Shown: positions 46,538-56,174 of the stretch, in pieces
Position numbering within the stretch: the first letter of the stretch is position 1
Layout of the letters: the number at the start of each line of letters is the position of its first letter
NCBI RefSeq assembly: GCF_010092445.1
Contig: NZ_CP048031.1
Location: 806,001 to 870,000 of the forward strand
Direction: 5' to 3'
From: Shewanella sp. Arc9-LZ
Lineage (GTDB): Bacteria; Pseudomonadota; Gammaproteobacteria; Enterobacterales; Shewanellaceae
DNA: 64,000 nt
Notes under the pieces: generated by a model
What the model was told of the DNA's origin: nothing
Seen by the model: the letters and a program-made list of their open reading frames with translations, nothing else
The model's database searches: none
Position numbers and translations under genes: made by a program

Positions 46538-47215
46538 ATGTCTCAAATTAAAGTGGCCATTGCAGATGACCATCCACTATTTCGTGCGGCGTTAACCCAA
46601 GCCGTGCTTAAAAGTGTTAACAATGCACAAGTGCTAGAGGCGGAAAACTTTCAGGAGTTAATCGCTATTGTGGAGCAGCACTCAGATATTGAGCTTATCT
46701 TTATTGATTTGCATATGCCGGGAAACGATGGTTTTACTGGACTGACGTTATTGCAAAATCATTTTCCCGACATTGTGGTTATCATGGTGTCCTCTGACGA
46801 CCAGCCGGAGATTATCCGTAAGGCGATCAATTTTGGCGCCAGTGCTTTCATTCCAAAATCAGCCAATCTAACCCAAATATCGACGGCGATTGATACTGTG
46901 CTTGAAGGAGGTGTTTGGCTTCCAGAGCACACCAATATCAGTGCCGATCAACACACCGCCGCAGAACATCAACGTTTAGCAAAGCAATTAGCTCAACTCA
47001 CACCGCAGCAGTACACTGTGCTGGCCAATATTGCCAATGGTAGGCTCAACAAACAAATAGCGTATGATTTAAACATTAAAGAAACCACAGTAAAAAAACA
47101 TGTCTCAGCGATTTTACTCAAACTCGAAATCAATAATCGCACGCAAGCTGGGCTGGTGTTTCAACAATTAATGATTACTTCAACTGAAAACCAGCAGGTG
47201 GATGTACAAGCATAA
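46538..47215 (+). CDS. crbR: LuxR/NarL-family response regulator, probable CrbR
   Basis: The receiver domain has the acidic pair Asp-Asp near the start (IADDHP), the phospho-acceptor Asp in FIDLHMPG, and Lys in FIPKSA. A LuxR-type helix-turn-helix follows at about 145-210 (NKQIAYDLNIKETTVKKHVSAI). Two ATG codons lie side by side; 46538 has AGGGAG 6 bases upstream, 46535 only 3. It is convergent with a symporter-type hybrid kinase, the pairing known as CrbS/CrbR in Vibrio and MxtR/ErdR in Pseudomonas. That system switches on acetate and other short-acid use through acs. The assignment rests on architecture and context. Confidence 0.82.
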   Translation: MSQIKVAIADDHPLFRAALTQAVLKSVNNAQVLEAENFQELIAIVEQHSDIELIFIDLHMPGNDGFTGLTLLQNHFPDIVVIMVSSDDQPEIIRKAINFGASAFIPKSANLTQISTAIDTVLEGGVWLPEHTNISADQHTAAEHQRLAKQLAQLTPQQYTVLANIANGRLNKQIAYDLNIKETTVKKHVSAILLKLEINNRTQAGLVFQQLMITSTENQQVDVQA

Positions 47216-47316
47216 ATCGATTGCCCTAACGAACGGTTATTGTCGCAATGAATAGTTATCGCCATTGATTGCGGTTACTGATCGATAATAAGAATAGCGA
47301 TAAAAAGAGTTAACCC

Positions 47317-47341
47317 AAATGCCTCCATGTGAGGCATTTTT
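47317..47341 (+). terminator. Terminator between crbR and crbS
   Basis: AAATGCCTC at 47317-47325 pairs perfectly with 47331-47339 around a 5-base loop and is followed by T residues. It is placed to stop transcription from crbR. Confidence 0.7.
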
Positions 47342-47369
47342 GTGGTCATTAATCTATTGAAAATATTAG

Positions 47370-50300
47370 TTATTCAGGCGTCAGTTGTTTAATGATCCGC
47401 TTTAAGGCTATTGCCTTAAGTGGTTTACGCACAAAGCTAAATTGAGCACTGCTGGTGTGTTGCCTAACGGCTTCCGAAGGGTCCGCAGAGCAGATAACAC
47501 AGGTGGGTTGGTTACGGCTTATCGTCAGGTGATTGGCTAATAAATACTGTACTAAGTCCACACCATTTTTATCATCTTCTAAGTGATAGTCAGCAATAAT
47601 CAGTTTGGGTTGTGGGTTATTGGCCAATTGCAGTATGGCACTGGGTTGGTCTTTTGCGGTAATGACATTACATCCCCAATCGCTGAGTAATGTAGAAATC
47701 GCTTTTAGCATCAGGTCGTCATTGTCGATCACCATTACAGTGATATTAGCGCTGTCACTGCTTATGTCATCTTCGGCTGTTTCAATCACTTTAAGCGGCT
47801 TTTTCTGCTGTAATACTCGGGGTATTTCAACACTAAAACACGTCCCTTTGCCTACTTCAGAATACAGCGATATGTTGATATCCAACAACTTGGAAATTCG
47901 TTCACATATCGCCAAACCTAGCCCTAATCCCGGAATTTCACGAGTGAGCTCTAAGCGTTCAAATTCACAAAAAATGGCTTGCTGTTTATCCAGCGGAATA
48001 CCTGGGCCATTGTCCCAAACTTGGATTAATAAAGCGTGCTCAAGTCGCCTGACGCCTAATAACACTTTAGGGACAAACTCAGTATTGTTAGTCTGCCCGT
48101 TTACTTTATTGTCAGGCGTAGAGGTTTGGGATATTACTTGCTGATTGCGTTTGCCTGAAGGTGAATAATGAAACGCATTAGACAAAAAGTTCTGAATAAT
48201 ACGCCGCAGTAGCCTTTGGTCGCTTTCTACAAAACAAGAAGAGACTTGGTAATTAAAATCAATACCTTGTTGAACCGATAACGCTTTAAATTCATTAACT
48301 AACGTTGACAGTAAATCATCAATCGCAAATTGGCTTGTTTCAGTTTTTAGCGAGTTACTGTCTAAGCGAGATATCTCAACCAGATCTGATAGTAAGCTTT
48401 CCACCACGTTTAAGGAGTCTTCAATATTGGTTGCCAAGTCATACAGTTCCGTTGATTTAACCCTTTGCTTCAACATTTCAGTGAATAAGGTTAAGGCATT
48501 AAACGGTTGCATTAAGTCATGGCTGGCCGCGGCCAAAAAGCGGGTTTTACTGCTATTAGCAGCTTCCGCTTCAGCTTTGGCTTTTTCAAGTTCCTGAGTG
48601 CGGCTTTCAACCCGTTTTTCGAGTGTTTCATTGGCCAGTTGTAAGGCTTTTTCTGCTTCAATGTGGGCAGTAATATCAGCAAAAGTACTCACAAAGCCGC
48701 CGCCTGGCATGGCTTGGCCGCGAATCTCCAGTACTTTTCCATCTAACATCGTGCGTTGGAAATGATGAGGGCTACCACTGCGCATATGAGCTAAGCGCTT
48801 TTCAACTAGCTGGTGAGCCTCGTCACCGACAATAATACCTCTGTCGATATTAAATCTAATCAGCTGTTCAATTTGCAGTCCTGCTTTGACGTAATCTTTA
48901 GGGTAATCAAGCAGTTCAATATAGCGTTGATTCCAAGCCACTAAGCGCATATCGGCATCGACAACACTGATGCCTTGCTCAATATTCTCCACGCCAGATT
49001 GCAGCAGTTCTCGGTTAAATTCAAAGATTTGGCTGGCTTCATCGACAATGCTAACTACATCTTCTAGTGGCACCTGCTGGCTGCGTGATGCGGCATTCAT
49101 CACCATTCGGGTAGAGGCTGAACCGAGTACGCCAGACAGTTTTAAGCGAGTATAATCAACAAGCAGTTGTTGCTGATTTTTGCCTGCGAGTTTTTTTGAC
49201 TCTGCAATAAGAGCATCGGCTTCATCTTTGTTGATAAAACGATTTAATAAACTGGCTAAATCTTCTATAGATAAGTGCCGTTCTAGTTGCACATGTTTTC
49301 TATTTACAAATAAATCAGCTTGTAAAACCTCGCCAACGCTTTGCTCTTTAAGCAGAGATATCATCACAAAGCAACCAATGTTAGCCACTAAACTGTAAAA
49401 TACGCCGTGGCTAATATTGTCCAAACCGGTTAAGCCAAACAAGGCTGTCGGCGTTAGCCATGTGATATCAAATAAGCCAAATTTAACCCAATGAGCATCG
49501 GGAAAGGTAACCGGTAACAGTAAGGTATAAAGCCAGACAACACTGCCCATTATTAGCCCCACAAACGCGCCTTGAGTGGTGGCACTTCTCCAATATAAGG
49601 CGCCTACTGCGGCGGGGGCAAATTGAGATAACAGTACAAATGACAGCAAGCCAATACTGGCTAGATGATTTTGCTGATCGATGAAACGTTCAAAGGCGAA
49701 AGCTGACAAAAGAATGACTGCGATTGAGAATCTGCGTAAATTTAATAAAATGCCGGATAATTGCGGGGTTTGCTGAGAACCAAATTTCGGTAATCGTAAT
49801 AGCAATGGCGTTAACACTTCTGTCGAAATCATCGTGCTTAGTACAATAGCTGCCACAATCACCATTGCGGTTGCGGCAGCCAGTCCACCGACATAAACCA
49901 ATATTCCTAACCATGCTTGTTGATAAAAAAGCGGTAATGTCAGCACATAGGTATCTGCACCAACACTGCCACCCGGGAAGCTAAGCTGTCCGGCTAATGC
50001 AATCGGCAACACAAAAATATTAATTAATAGCAGGTATAACGGCACCATCCAACGTGCTGATTTGAGCTCTTTGTCATGATTGTTTTCAATCATCATCATA
50101 TGAAATTGTTGCGGTAACGCATAGATAGTAATCGCACCCAAAATAACCTGAGAAACCACAAGGTAAGTCGAGTCTGATTGGCTGGTTTGTTTAATATGTT
50201 GGCCTTGAGTCAGTAAATCACCAAAGCCATCGAATATAAAGAAGGTGGCAAAAATACCCACGGCGGTCAGGGCAAATAACTTCACGATAGAGCTAAACGC

Positions 50301-50888
50301 AATGGCCAGCACTAAGCCTTGATTATGTTTACTGGCAGACAGCTGGCGGGTGCCGAATAAAATACTAAAGATAATTAATACAATCGTTACCACAAATGCG
50401 GTGCTAATACCGGACTGAAACGTACCGGTTAGTAAATCAAAGCTGGTACTAATCGCTCTTAGCTGCAATGCGATATAAGGAATGGTGCCAAGTAGTGACA
50501 CGATGGCAACGCTGGCAGCAATTTTAGGCGAACGGTCAAAACGGCACGCAATAAAGTCGGCAATAGAGGTCAAGTTTTGGCTTTTAATTATTTGCAGCGT
50601 GCGCATTAGCATAGGCCAAGCAAGCACCAAACAAATGATCGAACCAATATAAATGGGGGCCAGCCATGCGCCAGTTGTTGCTGCTTGTCCAACGGTGCCA
50701 TAAAACGCCCATGATGTGCAGCATACCCCTAACGACAGGCTATAGACCCACGGCTTTTGGGTTAATTTTTTTATGGAACGATTTTGCCCCCACTGTGCAA
50801 CCACAAACAGCATTGCAAGATAAGCAATCGAAATTGAACTAATTAACCAAGTATCAATAGATAACCAAGCCTGCAAGTTATTCCCCAA
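47370..50888 (-). CDS. crbS: Sodium:solute symporter-type hybrid sensor histidine kinase, probable CrbS
   Basis: This 1172-residue fusion has an N-terminal SSS-family transporter domain (about 1-510, roughly 13 helices), a linker (about 540-620) and a PAS domain (about 625-745). A coiled coil follows, then a HisKA domain with the phospho-His at 790 (ASHDLMQPFNAL) and an ATPase domain with NFLSNAFHYSP, DNGPGIP and GLGLGLAICERIS. A C-terminal receiver carries Asp1100 (IADYHLED). Such kinases (CbrA, CrbS, MxtR) sense carbon sources through their transporter part. With the convergent LuxR regulator it best fits CrbS. Whether it transports anything is unknown. Confidence 0.85.
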   Translation of the reverse strand: MGNNLQAWLSIDTWLISSISIAYLAMLFVVAQWGQNRSIKKLTQKPWVYSLSLGVCCTSWAFYGTVGQAATTGAWLAPIYIGSIICLVLAWPMLMRTLQIIKSQNLTSIADFIACRFDRSPKIAASVAIVSLLGTIPYIALQLRAISTSFDLLTGTFQSGISTAFVVTIVLIIFSILFGTRQLSASKHNQGLVLAIAFSSIVKLFALTAVGIFATFFIFDGFGDLLTQGQHIKQTSQSDSTYLVVSQVILGAITIYALPQQFHMMMIENNHDKELKSARWMVPLYLLLINIFVLPIALAGQLSFPGGSVGADTYVLTLPLFYQQAWLGILVYVGGLAAATAMVIVAAIVLSTMISTEVLTPLLLRLPKFGSQQTPQLSGILLNLRRFSIAVILLSAFAFERFIDQQNHLASIGLLSFVLLSQFAPAAVGALYWRSATTQGAFVGLIMGSVVWLYTLLLPVTFPDAHWVKFGLFDITWLTPTALFGLTGLDNISHGVFYSLVANIGCFVMISLLKEQSVGEVLQADLFVNRKHVQLERHLSIEDLASLLNRFINKDEADALIAESKKLAGKNQQQLLVDYTRLKLSGVLGSASTRMVMNAASRSQQVPLEDVVSIVDEASQIFEFNRELLQSGVENIEQGISVVDADMRLVAWNQRYIELLDYPKDYVKAGLQIEQLIRFNIDRGIIVGDEAHQLVEKRLAHMRSGSPHHFQRTMLDGKVLEIRGQAMPGGGFVSTFADITAHIEAEKALQLANETLEKRVESRTQELEKAKAEAEAANSSKTRFLAAASHDLMQPFNALTLFTEMLKQRVKSTELYDLATNIEDSLNVVESLLSDLVEISRLDSNSLKTETSQFAIDDLLSTLVNEFKALSVQQGIDFNYQVSSCFVESDQRLLRRIIQNFLSNAFHYSPSGKRNQQVISQTSTPDNKVNGQTNNTEFVPKVLLGVRRLEHALLIQVWDNGPGIPLDKQQAIFCEFERLELTREIPGLGLGLAICERISKLLDINISLYSEVGKGTCFSVEIPRVLQQKKPLKVIETAEDDISSDSANITVMVIDNDDLMLKAISTLLSDWGCNVITAKDQPSAILQLANNPQPKLIIADYHLEDDKNGVDLVQYLLANHLTISRNQPTCVICSADPSEAVRQHTSSAQFSFVRKPLKAIALKRIIKQLTPE

Positions 50889-51044
50889 TTATTTTTATTG
50901 TTTATCCTTGCGAAACTACACTAGACGCCCTGTTTGATAAAGATTTTTAACGATGCGGTGCACTAAGGTAGTACTTATTTATCCATACCCATCAGATAAC
51001 ATGATTTAACTCCATTAGTGTCATTTAAGGTTCCGATAACGCCT

Positions 51045-52217
51045 ATGAAAATAACCCATAGATATTTGGTCGAAGGTTTAGTCTTTACGAGTTATGTGCT
51101 TTTTGCCATGGCATGGGTTGGCGGCACTGCCAGCATGAACAACATTATGGCATCGATGCACATTGAGAGTTTAGCGTCGGCAAGTTTTATCAGTGGTGCA
51201 GTCACGCTCGCTAAAATAGTCGGTACGTTTAGTGCTGCATATGTGGCGGTAAAGTTTGGAATAAAGTACGCCTTTTTGTTAGCCGCGTTATTAATTGTTG
51301 TCGGGATAGTAACGCCTTTAGCGACGAGTTATGAGTTACTACTGGTGAGCCGATTTTTAATGGGCTTGGGCGGAGCCTTTATGATTGTGTACTTTAACCC
51401 TATTGTGATGCTGTGGTTTGCACCTGAAGACCGTCCGGTAGTTAATGGTTTGAATGCGGTGGCATTTAACGTAGGCACAGCGATTATTTTATGGGGCATG
51501 ACCAGTATTAACACCCTCACCGGTAGCTGGCAAAATAGCTTAGTGTTGTTTTCAGGCGCGAGCTTGATACTGGCCATTGTGTGGTTACTGGTTAAGTTTG
51601 ATGCTCCACAATCTGCAAATAATGCCTCTGGGGTAGAGCCTGCCATTTATGGTTATCTTGAGGGCTTAAAAGATACATTTAATTGGGCTTATGCTTTTAC
51701 CTACTCTGGGCTGCTTTCGTTTTATATTTGTCTATTTACTTTCTATCCTCAAGCGGGCATAAGCCAAAGCAAATGGGTGATTGGTTTTGGTATTGTCGGT
51801 ACGATTGCGGGAATGTTGTATAGCCGCAAAAATCCGTTACGTCTTCCTATTCTTCGCTTAAGTGGTTTGATTATTTTTATTACCGTTTTAGGCTTATCTT
51901 TTAGTACCGAGCCTTGGTTGCAGATAACATGCGCTATTGTATTGGGCTTTTTTATCTTTTTCCCTGTGACTGCATTAGTGTCTATTCCTCACGAACTCCC
52001 TGACATGACGGGGCAAAAAATCACCGTGGTGTTTAGCCTGTTTTGGTCAATCAGCTATCTGGTTTCGACTATTGTGTTGTGGGTGTTTGGTAAATTGGTT
52101 GATTTAAACGATGGCAGTTATGTCAGTTCATTTGTGATGATCACGATACTCAGCGGCACAGTGTTTGTTGGCAGCTATTTTCTACCTGAAACAGGAAAAC
52201 CAAAGGAGTTAACCTAA
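51045..52217 (+). CDS. MFS transporter paired with an esterase
   Basis: ATG 51045 (MKITHRYLVEG) gives 390 residues with about twelve membrane helices. The alternative GTG 51018 lacks a ribosome site. The helix 4-5 region FLMGLGGAFMIVYFNP and the charged loop APEDRPVVNGLNA fit NarK/NimT-like MFS carriers. Its stop overlaps the start of the esterase gene by one base (TAATG), so the two are translationally coupled and likely handle one substrate. The substrate may be an organic acid or ester; sequence alone does not tell. Confidence 0.85.
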   Translation: MKITHRYLVEGLVFTSYVLFAMAWVGGTASMNNIMASMHIESLASASFISGAVTLAKIVGTFSAAYVAVKFGIKYAFLLAALLIVVGIVTPLATSYELLLVSRFLMGLGGAFMIVYFNPIVMLWFAPEDRPVVNGLNAVAFNVGTAIILWGMTSINTLTGSWQNSLVLFSGASLILAIVWLLVKFDAPQSANNASGVEPAIYGYLEGLKDTFNWAYAFTYSGLLSFYICLFTFYPQAGISQSKWVIGFGIVGTIAGMLYSRKNPLRLPILRLSGLIIFITVLGLSFSTEPWLQITCAIVLGFFIFFPVTALVSIPHELPDMTGQKITVVFSLFWSISYLVSTIVLWVFGKLVDLNDGSYVSSFVMITILSGTVFVGSYFLPETGKPKELT

Positions 52218-53149
52218 TGCGAGGAACCGTTTCCCCAAAACTCACTGATTTTCTGGCGTTAGCCAACAGCAATATCGCCTTGGCTAAACAGAATAATGTC
52301 CAATTTACACCGACCATTTTGCGCCAAAATCTAGATAAACTCGGCGCACTAATGAGTGATTCGCCAGCGATGAGCTACATTGCAGATAAAATGCTAACGT
52401 TACCCGACCGTACTATTCCCGTTAGGATTTATAGCCCTGCGCCAGATAAACCTTTGCCAGTGTTATTGCATTTTCATGGTGGTGGGCACATGTGTGGCAG
52501 TGTGGTGCTTTACGATCCTATTTGTCGTCATCTTGCTAGCGTAGCGCAGTGTGTAGTGATATCTGTCGAATACCGGCTCGCGCCTGAATATCCATATCCT
52601 GCAGGGATTGATGACTGCGAACAGGTATTAATACGTTACGCTGAGTTACTGGGTGATGTTAACCATCAACACAATGTCACTATTATTGGTGACAGTGCTG
52701 GTGGCGCCATTTGCACCAGTTTAAGCATGAAAAGTTTGACCGATAAGCGGATTAACATCGACCAACAAATTCTTATTTACCCGAGTGTCGATTACACCTT
52801 AAACAGCCCATCATTAGACAGTAATGGCACTGGGTTCTTACTCGAAACAACCCGTATAAAGTGGTATTTCGAGCAGTACTTTCAATCTACCGATGTAGAT
52901 GTCATTAAACAGGCTTCACCTTTGTTTGGGGCTATGTCTGTTAAATTGCCTAAAACCCTTATTTTTACTGCAGGCTGCGATCCGCTTCGGGATGAGGGCA
53001 TAGCCTATGCGAAGGCCTTAACTGCTGCTGGTGTTGATGTTGAACATCATTCGTTCGACGGCATGATCCACGCCTATATGTTGCTGCACGATGTAGTGAA
53101 AGATGAATGCATGGCAACCTATCAACACATTGCTAAATTCATGGCCTAG
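52217..53149 (+). CDS. Alpha/beta hydrolase, hormone-sensitive lipase family esterase
   Basis: The 310-residue cytosolic esterase has the HSL oxyanion motif HFHGGGH near 85-91 and the nucleophile in GDSAGGAI near 158-165. The acid is in AGCDPLRDEG and the His in FDGMIHAY. It is complete and should hydrolyse short-chain esters. AAAGGAG lies 8 bases before the ATG. It is coupled to the MFS gene upstream and converges on 3-hydroxybutyrate dehydrogenase. A hydroxybutyrate ester or dimer is a reasonable but unproven substrate. Confidence 0.9.
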   Translation: MRGTVSPKLTDFLALANSNIALAKQNNVQFTPTILRQNLDKLGALMSDSPAMSYIADKMLTLPDRTIPVRIYSPAPDKPLPVLLHFHGGGHMCGSVVLYDPICRHLASVAQCVVISVEYRLAPEYPYPAGIDDCEQVLIRYAELLGDVNHQHNVTIIGDSAGGAICTSLSMKSLTDKRINIDQQILIYPSVDYTLNSPSLDSNGTGFLLETTRIKWYFEQYFQSTDVDVIKQASPLFGAMSVKLPKTLIFTAGCDPLRDEGIAYAKALTAAGVDVEHHSFDGMIHAYMLLHDVVKDECMATYQHIAKFMA

Positions 53150-53187
53150 TTTGTCATCATTAATTGAAGCCTTGCCTGTTAGGCATT

Positions 53188-53217
53188 AAAAAGCCCTTAT
53201 CGATGTGAATAAGGGCT
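53188..53217 (-). terminator. Terminator of the 3-hydroxybutyrate dehydrogenase gene
   Basis: AGCCCTTAT at 53192-53200 pairs perfectly with 53209-53217. On the minus strand the stem is followed by TTTTT (the A run at 53188-53192). Confidence 0.75.
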
Positions 53218-53263
53218 AACATTGAATATAACGCTACCATTTTATAGAACAATAACGCCAAGC

Positions 53264-54064
53264 TTATTGCGCTGTCCACGCACCATCCATTGGTAAAGCT
53301 GCACCGGTAATGCCTCTTGCGGCACCACCACAAAGAAATAAAACAAACTCACCGATTTGTCTCGGTGCCAGCATTTCTGGTAACGGCTGCTTGGCTGTCA
53401 CGAGTTGATATTTAGCGTCTTCATAACTCAAATTTTTATCGCTTGCTATGCTGTCAATTTGTTTGCCGATAAGCGGCGTATCCACCCATCCAGGGCAAAT
53501 TGCGTTGACGGTAATTCCTTGTTCAGCGCATTCAATCGCGACCACCTTGGTTAAGCCAATAATTCCATGTTTTGCTGCACAATAGGCTACCTTATTGGCC
53601 GAGGCGACTAAGCCATGTACTGAGGCAATATTGATAATTCGTCCCCACTTTTTTTCAGCCATTGCAGGCACGACTTGTTGAATCGTATGGAAAGCGGAAG
53701 ACAAGTTAATCGCAATGATGTCATTCCACTTTTCGACCGGAAAGTTCGCTACATCCTGGGTGTGCTGAATCCCAGCATTGTTAACCAAAATATCAATACT
53801 GCCTAATGCACTCATCGCACTGTCCATAAACGCATGTATGCAGTTAGCGTCTCTCAAGTCTGCATTGCTGAAAAAGGTCTTTATTTGGTATTGGGTTGCA
53901 AACTCAGCCGCTAAAGTCTGCCCTTCATCTTGCGCCATTAAGCCATGCAATACGATATGACAACCTTGTTCGGCAAGTACATGCGCGGTCGCCAGGCCAA
54001 TGCCGCTAGTGGAGCCGGTAATAAGTGCCACTTTCCCTTTGAGTCCAGTTTGTAACGTCGACAT
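53264..54064 (-). CDS. bdhA: D-3-hydroxybutyrate dehydrogenase
   Basis: This short-chain dehydrogenase oxidises 3-hydroxybutyrate to acetoacetate with NAD. The cofactor motif is GSTSGIG near 17-23. NNAGIQH and the ASVHGLVAS stretch with the catalytic Ser follow, and the YxxxK pair is YCAAKHG. The HG-LVAS and NAGIQH signatures distinguish it from general SDR reductases. The 266 residues fit. AAGGGAAC precedes ATG 54064. It is convergent with the esterase gene, and the pair may work in hydroxybutyrate use. Confidence 0.93.
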   Translation of the reverse strand: MSTLQTGLKGKVALITGSTSGIGLATAHVLAEQGCHIVLHGLMAQDEGQTLAAEFATQYQIKTFFSNADLRDANCIHAFMDSAMSALGSIDILVNNAGIQHTQDVANFPVEKWNDIIAINLSSAFHTIQQVVPAMAEKKWGRIINIASVHGLVASANKVAYCAAKHGIIGLTKVVAIECAEQGITVNAICPGWVDTPLIGKQIDSIASDKNLSYEDAKYQLVTAKQPLPEMLAPRQIGEFVLFLCGGAARGITGAALPMDGAWTAQ

Positions 54065-54371
54065 AGTATCGGTTCCCTTAATTCAATAGCGGCAATGACA
54101 AGGTATGCCATCAACCTATGTGTCATGTTTCATTGCGAGATCATGTCTAGTGCATATTCTCACTAACATCTGATTTAGTACTTTCAGAATAAAGCAATTA
54201 CAGCACTATTTAATTGGCACCTTAGTACCATAAGAACAGGGAAATAGTTGTCGATACATTGAAGGGGAGTCGATGGTTTATTAAACAACATCGACAGGGT
54301 CATCAACAGGGTCTACATTTTTTGATTATTGAGTTCTTGGTCAAAAAATTCTTAGTGAATAGGCGGGAACA
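54065..54371. other. Gene-free stretch upstream of bdhA
   Basis: The 307 bases hold the bdhA promoter and the tail region of the next minus-strand operon. I see no coding frame, clear terminator or operator. AACAGGGTC is repeated near 54293 and 54308 with little else. Confidence 0.4.
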
Positions 54372-55205
54372 TTACCAACTAATCTCTTTGCCTTGCCAAT
54401 CTAAGTAACTGGCTTGGCCGTTGGGCTCAATATCGGCCATGATGTTATACAGCTGGCTGGCAACAAATTCTGGGGTAAAAAGCTTGCCTGCAGGCACATT
54501 AGCCTGAAAAGGTTTTGATAATGGTGTGTCAGTAGTGCCAGGATGAAACGCGATGAGTTTGACTCGTTTAAGCCGCCTTGCATATTCCACTGCAGTGGTT
54601 TTAATCAGCATGTTTAACGCGGCTTTTGAAGCGCGATAGCCATACCAGCCGCCTAAACGGTTATCTGAAATACTGCCAACTCGGGCACTCAATAAACTGA
54701 TCACACACTTTGGGCTGTCTATCTTATGAGGTTGCTGTAGCAGTAACTCGGTTAAGGCGCTTAACCACAACATCGGCACAATACTGTTAGCGTAAAACAG
54801 TTGCTGTAAGGCATCACTGTTAATGTCTTCAATGCGTTTTTCAGGCATTAAATGAGTTTTGTCTGTGGTTTCATTATCTGTGCGTTCATTAGTCGTTTTA
54901 GAGTGCAAAATACCATTACAGATGATGATTTTTTTAATGGTGCCAACCATCGATGACATGTCTGCAATACAACGAGAAATTGAGGCTTGTTGATAATCGC
55001 AGCTAACATGATGGTGAGTGACATTATTGGCCAGGGCAGGCAGTGTCATTACAGGCAGTGTCAGTGAAGATTGACGGCTCACGGAGATAATGGTTAACGC
55101 TAAATCAGGCTCTTTTTCCGCGATGGCTTGGCTAATAAAAGCTTGTGCTATAAGCGATGAAGCGCCAATCACAATAATGGTTTCTGTTGTCGTTGAATCG
55201 CTCAT
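54372..55205 (-). CDS. Short-chain dehydrogenase/reductase, C-factor-like
   Basis: The 277 residues have an SDR fold with an altered cofactor loop, GASSLIAQ, near residues 14-21 instead of GxxxGIG. The catalytic part is intact: LLSARVG with Ser and the YGYRASK tetrad. The AFHPGTTDTPLSKPFQANVP segment resembles C-factor/CsgA-type SDRs. A polar insert near residues 100-125 is rich in Thr, Asn and Asp. AAGGG lies before ATG 55205. It is 16 bases after a DCC-family gene on the same strand. Its substrate is unknown. Confidence 0.85.
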   Translation of the reverse strand: MSDSTTTETIIVIGASSLIAQAFISQAIAEKEPDLALTIISVSRQSSLTLPVMTLPALANNVTHHHVSCDYQQASISRCIADMSSMVGTIKKIIICNGILHSKTTNERTDNETTDKTHLMPEKRIEDINSDALQQLFYANSIVPMLWLSALTELLLQQPHKIDSPKCVISLLSARVGSISDNRLGGWYGYRASKAALNMLIKTTAVEYARRLKRVKLIAFHPGTTDTPLSKPFQANVPAGKLFTPEFVASQLYNIMADIEPNGQASYLDWQGKEISW

Positions 55206-55221
55206 GCTGTTTACCCTTACT

Positions 55222-55611
55222 TTACTTTATTTTACAGTTACCGTTATCACAGCGTTTTTGACCTGTAAGCAAATAAGATATACGGTAGCGATTACGGGCA
55301 AAGGCCAAATACGCAAGGTCAGCAACAGGTTTAATCAGCGGTAACCGTAATAATTTTATCCAACCATGCTTACCAGTTAAGCCCCATGCTTTGGCTGTTA
55401 CATCTAAACCATATAGCCAGCTGCCATCAGCTTGTAACCCATGAAGCACGGTATTGGCTTTTAATACATCTAAATCAGGGAAACGCAGATTAATATCATC
55501 GGCGTTAATGTCTTCAAGGCCGATGTGGTTTAAACGGTCATATCGCTTTAATTGCTTCATTTCATTGAGGCACAGCGGGCAAGTGCCATCGTAAAAAATA
55601 GTCAGTTCCAT
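55222..55611 (-). CDS. Thiol-disulfide oxidoreductase-like DCC family protein (DUF393)
   Basis: The 129-residue protein starts MELTIFYDGTCPLCLNEM, with the DxxCPxC motif that names this thioredoxin-related family. The C-terminal AFARNRYRISYLL resembles the RY-rich end common in the family. ATG 55611 is 6 bases after GAGG; ATG 55614 is only 3 bases after it. It is cytosolic, and its role is unknown. The next gene downstream is an SDR 16 bases away, so they form an operon. Confidence 0.88.
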   Translation of the reverse strand: MELTIFYDGTCPLCLNEMKQLKRYDRLNHIGLEDINADDINLRFPDLDVLKANTVLHGLQADGSWLYGLDVTAKAWGLTGKHGWIKLLRLPLIKPVADLAYLAFARNRYRISYLLTGQKRCDNGNCKIK

Positions 55612-55790
55612 CATTTACCTCATTTATGTTATTGCTTGCTTGAACACCTATACTGACTATTGTACGCCTCAAACATCAAGCCAGATTACATTTGTTTCCA
55701 TGATCGAGATTACACACAAATTACCGAGGTTTATGATCTTTCTATTTCACTTCGGCGTATATATCCAAAACAATTCACAAGGGCTCAATA

Positions 55791-56153
55791 ATGCCATTAA
55801 GCCAAGCCATTATTAAGGTCACCAATTTACGCTTACGTACGTTTATTGGATTTAACCAAGACGAACGCGAAAAGCAGCAAGACGTGGTGATCAATATCGA
55901 GATCCATTATCCAGCCGATCGATCGTTTCAAACCGACGACGTTGCTGATGCGCTAAACTACAAAGTGATCACCAAAAAAGTGATCCAGCATGTAGAAGAA
56001 GGCCGTTTTTTATTACTGGAAAAATTGGTTGCCGACGTATTAGATATTTGTCGGGAGCACCCAACTGTTACCCTGGCCAGAGTCACTATTGATAAGCCCC
56101 ATGCACTGCGCTTCGCCGATTCAGTATCGTTATCTTTAGAGTATCAAGCCTAA
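55791..56153 (+). CDS. folX: Dihydroneopterin triphosphate 2'-epimerase
   Basis: FolX epimerises dihydroneopterin triphosphate to dihydromonapterin triphosphate. The 120 residues have the FolB/FolX tunnelling fold with the early [21 protein letters not shown] segment. They also show [25 protein letters not shown] and the final [17 protein letters not shown]. The [10 protein letters not shown] form and the neighbours folE and folM favour FolX over the aldolase FolB. It begins the plus-strand folX-folE pair, 21 bases before folE. Confidence 0.92.
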   Translation: MPLSQAIIKVTNLRLRTFIGFNQDEREKQQDVVINIEIHYPADRSFQTDDVADALNYKVITKKVIQHVEEGRFLLLEKLVADVLDICREHPTVTLARVTIDKPHALRFADSVSLSLEYQA

Positions 56154-56174
56154 CCACTATTTAAGGATGTTATT

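Noticed and set aside
47605..48144. 179-codon plus-strand frame inside crbS
   Set aside because: It lies antisense to the kinase and receiver domains, whose motifs are clear; it is a shadow frame.
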